Assembly: GCA_963402885.1 (NCBI GenBank)
Contig: OY727096.1
Coordinates: forward strand, 10,955,820 to 11,019,819
DNA length: 64,000 nucleotides
Direction: 5' to 3'
Source: Antedon bifida
Taxonomy: Eukaryota > Echinodermata > Crinoidea > Comatulida > Antedonidae
The position numbers and the translations under genes were made by a program. This document shows, in pieces, positions 60,301-64,000 of this stretch; the first letter of the stretch is position 1; each line of letters starts with the position of its first letter. The notes under the pieces are model-generated. The model was not told the origin of the DNA, searched no databases, and saw only the letters and a program-made list of their open reading frames with translations.

Positions 60301-63300
60301 AAACACTGTTTTAAATGGTGCAAGCGCCAATAGACTGACCCTATGAAAGAGATCTAGGTAAAGTCTGCGCCTTCCTGCATTATCTGTTTGAGTCAGACCT
60401 GCAGGTCCGCACCGTGTCTGGCTACCGGTCTGCCTTGGGTGCTGTAATTCCGACCTTTTAAGACAGCTTGAGCATACCTACATCTCCTGCAGTTTCAGGT
60501 TGCTTTGCGAGATGTTTAGAGATCGGCCTCATGTTAAGGCCCTAGTTCCTGTTGGGACGTCAGTATCGTACTAGCCGTTCTGATACATCAGTCAGATGCC
60601 TTTCGACAAGGCCCATTACAATTCTCACCTTTTGGCATTCTTATTGGCAATGAGAAGAAACAACATATGAATGCTGAGGCGTGTTGCACACTCCTCAGAT
60701 CTGGTTAGTTTTGAATGTGGCTAGTATTGATGCTTGACGGCTCGCAGATTGCTGACTGTGTTTATCATTCCCAAATCTACTTATCTTTTGGGTGATATAA
60801 TACATATATATACTTGTCTCCAGTGAGGGCAGTTAAGTTACAATCCACTGCACTGCCAGAAGGAGTGTCTCAATATCACTGCCTCGGTGCCCCGCACCAG
60901 TCAAGCGCAAATTCAACTGAAAATTTCGTTATGTGCTTTATCAGACACTCCACCACCGGTTCACATGCATCACTTGTGTGTGATTGCATACGTGTTGTAT
61001 ACTGGTGGTACCAGCAAGCTGGTGTACACAGTCAGTTTTCTCTCCCACCTACCGAATATCTCCACAAACCTTGCACCAGTAGCCACAGCAGAGCTGAAAG
61101 TAATGGATACACAAAGCTCTTTTTAAACTTGTCTCCCACCGCCGACTAGTATCTAGTCCGGTGCTACACTGGCTATTGTTGGTTTATCCAGGTAAGCTAG
61201 GCACGAAATAGACTACACAAACCAACAGTGGTGTTGGTAGTCTATGAGTCCCCTCAGACAAGAGGTCTTGCGAAATGATGATGGTGGTTTGTGGGCAGGC
61301 TCCCACTTGAGGGCATAGTTCATGGACTATACCATTTGTGGAGAGGGGAATTCAATGAAAACTTCTACTTTTCGAGTTATATCTCACTCTTCGAGGAGAA
61401 GGGGCTATTGTTGGTTTATCCAGGTAAGCGGCACTCATAGACTACCAACACCACTGTTGGTTTGTGTATTTGAGTACAGTAATCATAGAGATATTCATAG
61501 AGGTTCACTATAATATCTCTATGGAGTAATCCTGCTAACAAACAAACAAACAGACAAACGTGATCGACTACATATACATCCTTGGTGGAGGTAAACAATG
61601 TATTACCTAAGATTCAATAGAGGTGTTTTAGCTAATGCAGTCAGTAATAATAATATAGGTCTTTAATCTTTGGAGATTGATTGACTACCATGTGGTTTCT
61701 CCTGTCTATATGTTACCCATATCTACCCACCTATCAGCCATCTCATAAGAGGATTGTTCCATAAATAAAGAAAGGGGTGTCAAAGTCTTGCATATGGGTA
61801 TCAGATTTCACTACAATATCAATTGATTGATTTTCCTAAACACATTTTTATCTTTCTCACATCTAGGGAACTCTGTCAGTGCCTGGTACAGTGGGAGCAC
61901 TTCTTGTAGAACGACCAGCAGATGTTGAAGAAGGCTTACCACTAAATGCACCATTAGTATATCACTTTGGAGTCACTACGCCAGGGGCTAACCTCAAACT
62001 TTACAACTTGCTCACATCACAGATTGCAGATATTTTGAACACACGCTGCAAACTCAATCCTTTAGGTAGGCATACTTGTGAAGTTACTATTATATATCCT
62101 GTACACTAATAATGTATTAGTACATCAAACAACCATCAGTACACAATATTGAATCTGTACTCTTTGTCAATTGACTGCAAAAGTGAGAGATTTGTGTATG
62201 ATCATGTGTTCATAGTAGTGCCATAAATTGCATTTCCAAACAATGATTATTTTGATTATTAACAAATACTAGTAGTCATGAAGATTCTATCGTACATAGT
62301 ACAGTACTTAAAATCTAAGCCAACAGGCTTCGGGTTACTTATTGCTAATGTTAATTTTATTTACACCAAATACTAAAAATAAAAAGATTACTGGATGTTT
62401 TTGTTTTGTTTTACATAGCTTCTACAAGTGGCTGTGTTATCAATACATGTGGTTGGGTCAAAGGTGATGGATATAAATGCATCACTCATGCAGCACAAGC
62501 ATTTGAAGGTAATGAACAATAGTTCAAATTAAATCTTACAAGTTGTAGTGTTATCCCAGGTTTCTGAATGTTCACAGTACTGTAACATTTTGAACCTCTA
62601 TCCATGACACTCTCCTTAAATTTATAAGCCCAGAAACCTCTAGTCTCTTAGTCCAACACTAACTATATTTAAAATCAGGTAATATAATAATTGTTATTAT
62701 GTTATTTATAATTAAAACATTCTTATTTTAGTTGATGTAATTGTTGTACTTGATCAAGAAAGATTATACAATGAATTAGTTAGAGACATGCCATCTTTTG
62801 TAAAGGTGGTGCTTCAGCCTAAATCAGGAGGGGTAAGTAAGTAAAATGGAAATGAGAAAATGAGTGCAATATGACTCATGTTAAAAACTGTAGTAACCAC
62901 TTTCTAAAAATATTTTATTTATCCTCTTAAATCCTCTTATTTTTAAATAATAAAAACACCCAAGAAATGTTAATATAAACCTTAATGAATTATTGAAATA
63001 AAACCATTTTATATACCTGTTTCACATCTGCATACATTGTTACAACTTGTATGTAACAAGGTTTGATCTCTTGACGTTTTCACACACGCATACGCGAACC
63101 ATGTGAAATCTTGTTGCGCTGTGAAAAGTGAAGTGAAGAGGTGAATCATCTGCATAAAAAAGTTAAATTTAAATTTTCAGTAATGAACTTAATATTCGAA
63201 TGCTCTTGATTGATAAATCCAAATAATATACAGGTAATTGTATAATATTAATTTGACGGAATTCAGAATCTCTTTTTGATTGCTGATTGCTGAATAAATA

Positions 63301-63886
63301 AATACATTTATTTGTATACAATTAATTTGTATTGTATTGCAGACTGTGGACAGATCACAAACATTCCGTAGAACAACTAGGGATGACCGAGTGAGGGAAT
63401 ACTTCTATGGATTCAGAAATTGTTTTTATCCTCATTCTTTTGATGTGGATTTCGGTTCAGTTGAAATATATAAGATAGGAGGTATGGAATTGTTTATACT
63501 AAATAGTGTTGCCTTAAAGTCTTAAAATAAGGAAATTGAAAAGTGCATACTTTTGTGATTTGCTTTCGTTGTGGTGTTTGTTTTGTTTTTTATAGAGTCA
63601 ATTCGCCCCAAAAACTGGATGCTGTTGTGGTAGCTAAAAATTGTCTGACTGACAATCTGTTTACAATCTCCAGACAGTTTGGTTTCAGTCTGGAGAATTG
63701 ACTGTACTGCCATACGGTTTAAATAAATGCACATTTAAATAATGCAAGTTTTTGAGGACATTTCATTCTCTAAAACTACATGGGTAATTCGGTTTATTCT
63801 TCTAGCACCAGCTGTACCAAACTCTTGTCTTCCAATTGGTATGACGCCAGAAGACAACCAGACAAAACTTGTACCAGTCCAGCCAA
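42285..63886 (+). CDS. CLP1: CLP1 polynucleotide 5'-kinase / cleavage factor subunit, 10 exons, 3' end missing
   Basis: CLP1 is a nuclear RNA 5'-hydroxyl kinase. It is a subunit of mRNA 3'-end cleavage factor II and a partner of the tRNA splicing endonuclease. Coding exons: 42285-42323, 42819-42890, 43464-43577, 46132-46257, 46640-46753, 61867-62065, 62419-62508, 62732-62832, 63343-63481 and 63806-63886. All join in frame without a stop to about 355-360 residues; the family usually has about 425, so the C-terminal exon or exons lie beyond the window. Family landmarks, in order: [21 protein letters not shown], the P-loop GPQDVGKST with [61 protein letters not shown] and [17 protein letters not shown]. 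Nine introns are seen. Eight are GT-AG; intron 3 is AT-AC with U12-type signals. Intron 5 is 15 kb and loaded with transposons. Confidence 0.95.
42819..42890 (+). CDS. CLP1: CLP1 exon 2
   Basis: 24 codons, [18 protein letters not shown] and on, acceptor AATATAG, donor GTAAGT, phase 0. It matches the FELERETELRFEVE region at the start of the CLP1 N-terminal domain. Confidence 0.92.
43464..43577 (+). CDS. CLP1: CLP1 exon 3
   Basis: 38 codons from [13 protein letters not shown] to FTWHGCLIY. The acceptor is TTATTAG. The 3' boundary is set by the U12-type donor ATATCCTTC at 43578, which leaves phase 0. Any GT choice near the end truncates or breaks the family pattern WHGCSVQLSG. Confidence 0.9.
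43578..43586 (+). other. CLP1: U12-type AT-AC intron 5' splice site
   Basis: ATATCCTTC directly after exon 3. It matches the minor-spliceosome 5' consensus ATATCCTT at all eight positions. The codon before it is TAT, phase 0. Confidence 0.85.
43990..45432. mobile_element. TTAA-target DNA transposon (Kolobok/piggyBac type) inside the U12 intron
   Basis: AGTGGAGCTCCACCCAG at the left and the inverse of the right end (AGTGGAGCTACACTCAG) match at 15 of 17 positions. Both sides are flanked by TTAA (43986-43989 and 45433-45436). It makes up more than half of CLP1 intron 3. No transposase is found; the open frames at 44011-44373 and 44480-44725 show no motif. A 15-bp perfect hairpin lies at 45106-45139. 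Confidence 0.75.
45106..45139. repeat. Perfect 15-bp hairpin
   Basis: CAGGGAGTTGTAAAA, loop ATTA, then TTTTACAACTCCCTG. It may be the remains of an extremely short foldback insertion or an RNA hairpin. A related GGGAGTTGTTACAACTC word occurs at 56280-56296. Confidence 0.6.
46114..46131 (+). other. CLP1: U12-type branch site and AC acceptor
   Basis: CCCTTAAC (46114-46121) fits the U12 branch consensus TCCTTAAC at seven of eight positions. The likely branch A at 46120 is 11 bases before the terminal AC (46130-46131), within the usual short U12 spacing. No AG lies between this branch site and the first conserved codon of exon 4. Confidence 0.82.
46132..46257 (+). CDS. CLP1: CLP1 exon 4
   Basis: 42 codons beginning [20 protein letters not shown] and ending DGTRGPR, donor GTAAGT, phase 0. 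It matches LSGRTEVAYVS...LYLNTHTALEQMR. The start follows from the AT-AC intron. Confidence 0.92.
46640..46753 (+). CDS. CLP1: CLP1 exon 5 (P-loop)
   Basis: 38 codons, [20 protein letters not shown] through ELDVGQ, acceptor CACATAG, donor GTCAGT, phase 0. It carries the Walker A motif GPQDVGKST that binds ATP and the start of the LDVGQG loop. Confidence 0.97.
46800..50232 (+). mobile_element. CR1/L2-type LINE insertion
   Basis: The element includes the ORF and a short 3'UTR ending GCGCTATACAAGTAATAATA with a triplet tail at about 50216-50232. The left boundary is not defined by a target repeat and is placed just before the open frame; the insertion is probably 5'-truncated or lacks ORF1. Its tail resembles those at 37941-38200 and 41112-41240. 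Confidence 0.75.
46809..50165 (+). CDS. LINE ORF: endonuclease / reverse transcriptase (CR1-L2 type)
   Basis: Uninterrupted frame of 1118 codons; the first ATG is at 46902 (codon 32). Around residues 171-390 lies an apurinic-type endonuclease with [32 protein letters not shown] and SDHCFVE. Around 650-930 lies the reverse transcriptase with [46 protein letters not shown] (about 742), [13 protein letters not shown] and the catalytic YADD (832-835). The C-terminal part ([34 protein letters not shown]) is typical of CR1/L2-type elements. It is nested sense-oriented in CLP1 intron 5. With no stop or frameshift it may be recently active. A separate ORF1 was not identified, and the true 5' end is uncertain. 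Confidence 0.92.
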   Translation: MLSGFGIGVIPKTIINTDDSQKHTLRSANGSMTFNYPLNLFIYRSIVRENKLSYSKAELLSLRYQTTNQNQYSDIIINKIIAFNNSVLLKKKWFRRRRGKRGGKNSRRPPSCDVYTYNLQNSCPVIIGNRPFNQTSRIQMINLDYTNTGIHFEHLRYLSRSITDYTRDPHLSFATVNTQSIRNKIGEFIHHITINDYDICTVTETWLLENDDAHRADLNTCGYTFLDKHRIDRRGGGTGIIFKDCLNVNQLNSGAKSSFEFSEWNFVDTTLHTTFVVIYRPPYSTVRPISTATFYDEFAEYASDILSLHSSVIFSGDFNIHMNSSNDPDKIKFDDVLECLNLDQHVSLPTHRSGNTLDLLITRGKDTLCVTEPASNYYISDHCFVETILSRPKPKCYRQKKKFRKINKIDHTNFDEALSQVVISSMNIDDIDELANHYNTKLLAALDKHAPIVEKTTTVRRSLPWFDDEANVLKKQLRRAEKTLRKSATDENRSAYNDLRNSYKRYLRLAKYKFINGAIKEAGNNSKKLYKIVFELIGRRKNNPLPPHETDKQLADDFISFFMGKIEKIREELEHFPLYEQERLMANEFIAFQEVSEDDVRKLIICAKPTTCSTDPLPSTLVKQHLVTLLPLITRMINNSLCNGVFAHRWKISVIKPLIKKKGVECILRNYRPVSNLSFVSKLVERACLNQFIAYVENNTLLPAYQSAYRKGFSTETALVKLTNDVLWNMELQRVTALVCIDLSAAFDTVDHEVLLNVLHNKFGVANAALNWFDTYLRPRFANVTIGETNSETANLSFSVPQGSICGPVLYTIYASTLQDHISKFDISVMGYADDHSVYDSFNPNSSSSMVNTITKLQECLISINDWMKSNRLKMNSEKTEFILLGSRAQLLKCEKDHIIVCQDRIPRGSSVKYLGVNIDDQLSFKNHIRDKCRTIAVNLYYIRQIRKFLSKDLCQQLVQSLVLSHIDYANALYYGLPANTLAPMKRLLHQAAKIIVRKGRYDSATNAMRSLHWLPMSHRCQFKIACLVWRSLKGSAPSYLRDILTVRNVSRSTRSSTSNYNLTIPRTKRKTFADRSFAVAGPKIWNSLPSHIKHLDDYNQFKKHLKALYFKQCYDTN
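50233..50852. other. Intronic spacer between LINE and DIRS
   Basis: AT-rich CLP1 intron 5 sequence. No gene or repeat recognised. Confidence 0.45.
50867..51027 (+). repeat. DIRS left inverted terminal repeat
   Basis: AGCTTACCTGGATAAACCAA through CCACCATCATCATTTC. It is the inverse of 61277-61435 with at most a few differences (for example ATTAAATTC against ATTGAATTC). Confidence 0.85.
51600..52712 (+). pseudogene. DIRS gag-like and truncated RT fragment, copy 1
   Basis: Order of blocks: a proline/cysteine-poor gag-like block (51610-51940), an RT block with [14 protein letters not shown]...FMYLDDWL (YLDD at 52248-52259), and a later block (CPSI...[12 protein letters not shown]). Multiple frameshifts and stops. 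The RT block has lost its 5' half compared with the copy at 56860-57370. The frame then passes into [16 protein letters not shown], which continues after the hAT as [11 protein letters not shown]. Confidence 0.7.
53380..53954 (+). CDS. hAT transposase exon 1 (BED-like zinc finger)
   Basis: 191 codons plus two bases from a true ATG ([11 protein letters not shown]). It carries C-x2-C and H-x5-H spaced as in BED-type fingers used for terminal-repeat binding, then a Ser/Thr/Asn-rich linker, then [20 protein letters not shown], typical of the region before the catalytic domain. Confidence 0.88.
53380..55936 (+). CDS. hAT transposase, two exons, apparently intact
   Basis: Exon 1 is 53380-53954 and exon 2 is 54094-55936. 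The donor AG|GTAAGT and the acceptor TTTTAG join AG to G in frame and give about 805 residues. The N-terminus has a BED-like zinc finger, C32-x2-C35-x16-H52-x5-H58. LLFDES, around residues 203-208, holds a plausible first catalytic Asp. Near residues 620-655 [20 protein letters not shown] and FSVNK form the hAT C-terminal dimerisation signature. The last 90 residues are charged and predicted coiled coil ([27 protein letters not shown]). No stop or frameshift was seen, so this may be functional. If intron removal failed, translation would stop soon after exon 1 (frame ends 53958). Confidence 0.9.
54094..55936 (+). CDS. hAT transposase exon 2 (catalytic and dimerisation)
   Basis: Starts by completing the split codon, then [20 protein letters not shown] and MDIHVRFW, and runs to the TAG at 55936. 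It contains the catalytic region, RVVCGHI and the [11 protein letters not shown] dimerisation block. An ATG at 54182 could be misread as the gene start, but the 29 codons before it are open and join exon 1 in frame. Confidence 0.9.
56023..56028 (+). promoter_or_regulatory. Polyadenylation signal of the hAT transposase
   Basis: AATAAA 87 bases after the transposase stop codon. Confidence 0.5.
56545..57989 (+). pseudogene. DIRS gag end and RT, copy 2
   Basis: Resumes the frame broken by the hAT. The frame at 56861-57196 reads [73 protein letters not shown] and [13 protein letters not shown], the DIRS RT core. YLDD follows at 57274-57285. A block duplicated from 51610-51940 then interrupts (57365-57630), followed by the downstream RT block (57640-57890). 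Frameshifts are frequent. Confidence 0.75.
57990..59444. mobile_element. Unclassified insertion in the DIRS, possible 5-bp TSD
   Basis: DIRS coding similarity stops before and resumes after this interval. CATTC lies on both sides (57985-57989 and 59445-59449). The ends share only CTGGG/CCCAG. TTTAGCCATTTTGGCTAT occurs near both ends (58066 and 59349). The interior has no recognised protein. Assignment as a transposon is inference. Confidence 0.45.
59445..61160 (+). pseudogene. DIRS RNase H / recombinase remnant
   Basis: Frames with [20 protein letters not shown] and HINRFEL, then NVEADTLS-like and [20 protein letters not shown], match the RNase H and following region of DIRS elements. They also carry RVSDFPND and [10 protein letters not shown], as seen at the start of the tyrosine recombinase. 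Many stops and frameshifts. No intact R-H-R-Y set is visible. Confidence 0.65.
61173..61249 (+). repeat. DIRS internal complementary region
   Basis: 61173-61213 is the inverse of 50853-50893, and 61214-61249 is the inverse of 61433-61468. The two termini are thus juxtaposed in antisense, as expected for the DIRS circular-intermediate mechanism. Confidence 0.85.
61277..61435 (+). repeat. DIRS right inverted terminal repeat
   Basis: Inverse of 50867-51027: GAAATGATGATGGTGGTTTG to CAGGTAAGC. Confidence 0.85.
61469..61866. other. End of CLP1 intron 5
   Basis: Host intron sequence between the DIRS right end and the acceptor of exon 6. Nothing else recognised. Confidence 0.45.
61867..62065 (+). 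CDS. CLP1: CLP1 exon 6
   Basis: [20 protein letters not shown] onwards to ...NTRCKLNPL, 66 codons plus one base. Acceptor CATCTAG, donor GTAGGC. It continues directly from exon 5 across the 15-kb intron. Confidence 0.96.
62419..62508 (+). CDS. CLP1: CLP1 exon 7
   Basis: Encodes [20 protein letters not shown] and then a conserved AAQAFE. Acceptor TTACATAG, donor GTAATG, phase 1 on both sides. It matches [16 protein letters not shown] of the kinase core. Confidence 0.96.
62732..62832 (+). CDS. CLP1: CLP1 exon 8
   Basis: [16 protein letters not shown] through LQPKSGG, 34 codons including the split first codon. Acceptor TTTTAG, donor GTAAGT, leaving phase 0. Confidence 0.96.
63343..63481 (+). 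CDS. CLP1: CLP1 exon 9
   Basis: [20 protein letters not shown] then [13 protein letters not shown] and VEIYKIG. Acceptor ATTGCAG, donor GTATGG, leaving one base of the next codon. Confidence 0.96.
63595..63704. mobile_element. pogo-like MITE in CLP1 intron 9
   Basis: GAGTCAATTCGCC at the left and the inverse of the right end (CAGTCAATTCTCCAGACTGA) are flanked by TA. The internal inverted pair CTCCAGAC/GTCTGGAG suggests repeated foldback. It is related to the element at 24224-24370. Confidence 0.5.
63806..63886 (+). CDS. CLP1: CLP1 exon 10
   Basis: Encodes [20 protein letters not shown] and KLVPVQP. Acceptor TTCTAG, donor GTAAGT after one base of the next codon. It matches [21 protein letters not shown]. 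The following exon or exons are outside the window. Confidence 0.95.
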
Positions 63887-64000
63887 GTAAGTTTGGTATT
63901 CTGATTAATAGACAATATTGAATGGCATTGTGTATAGGCTGACAACACAATTTATTGGTTCATTTTGAATTATTTGCTGTTCAGTATTAGTTCTATTGCA

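Larger units (their letters stand above)
50853..61468 (+). mobile_element. Degraded DIRS-like tyrosine-recombinase retrotransposon with nested insertions
   Basis: The inverted terminal repeats at 50867-51027 and 61277-61435 are near-identical inverses. The internal complementary region at 61173-61249 consists of the inverse of the left terminus (61173-61213) joined to the inverse of the right terminus (61214-61249). This is the diagnostic DIRS arrangement, and it fixes the ends at 50853 and 61468. Coding remnants include RT pieces with FMYLDDWL and an RNase H-like region. Frameshifts and stops are frequent, and the internal order is scrambled. A complete hAT (52713-56544) and another insertion (57990-59444) interrupt it. 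The recombinase domain (about 60170-61150) is too decayed to recognise its catalytic residues. Confidence 0.82.

Overview
This is a stretch of AT-rich metazoan nuclear DNA, with no prokaryotic or organellar signature. It holds the 5' ends of two conserved host genes arranged head to head, separated and invaded by a dense layer of transposable elements. The spliceosomal introns, a U12-type intron, the mix of DIRS, CR1/L2-type LINE, hAT, Harbinger and foldback elements, and the frequent TAGGCCTA-type words fit a marine invertebrate, possibly a deuterostome such as an echinoderm. The species cannot be fixed from the sequence.

Minus strand, 35.7 kb down to the left edge: the first coding exons of a formin-like (FMNL/FRL) gene. 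A distal first exon (35612-35728) and an internal alternative first exon (3099-3326) both have 3' ends compatible with the shared exon at 518-601, followed by 67-147. Both alternative N-termini begin Met-Gly-x-x-x-Ser/Thr, the N-myristoylation pattern. The roughly 32 kb intron between them is a transposon archive: two tRNA-headed SINE copies, MITEs, two back-to-back Harbinger-like elements, a nested non-autonomous hAT, and three large palindromic elements. One palindrome (27235-30247) has a 9-bp target duplication and carries in its centre a copy, apparently identical, of 395 bp that also lies 1.2 kb outside it. Another (16674-20108) carries a tRNA-Ala(AGC)-like sequence.

Plus strand, 42.3 kb to the right edge: CLP1, the polynucleotide kinase subunit of pre-mRNA cleavage factor and tRNA splicing complexes. 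Ten coding exons are readable, covering roughly the first 355-360 residues; the last exon or exons lie beyond the window. Intron 3 has no usable GT-AG solution. Its ends are AT and AC, with a U12-type 5' site (ATATCCTTC) and a U12-type branch site (CCCTTAAC), which restores an exact CLP1 reading frame.

CLP1 intron 5 (46754-61866) is swollen by an apparently intact LINE (ORF 46809-50165) and a degraded DIRS-like element (50853-61468). The DIRS still shows inverted terminal repeats and a textbook internal complementary region. A structurally complete hAT transposon (52713-56544, 8-bp TSD, two-exon transposase of about 805 residues) and a second insertion (57990-59444) sit inside the DIRS. The host genes make sense only as spliced transcripts. 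Almost all other open reading frames in the window are repeat sequence or chance.
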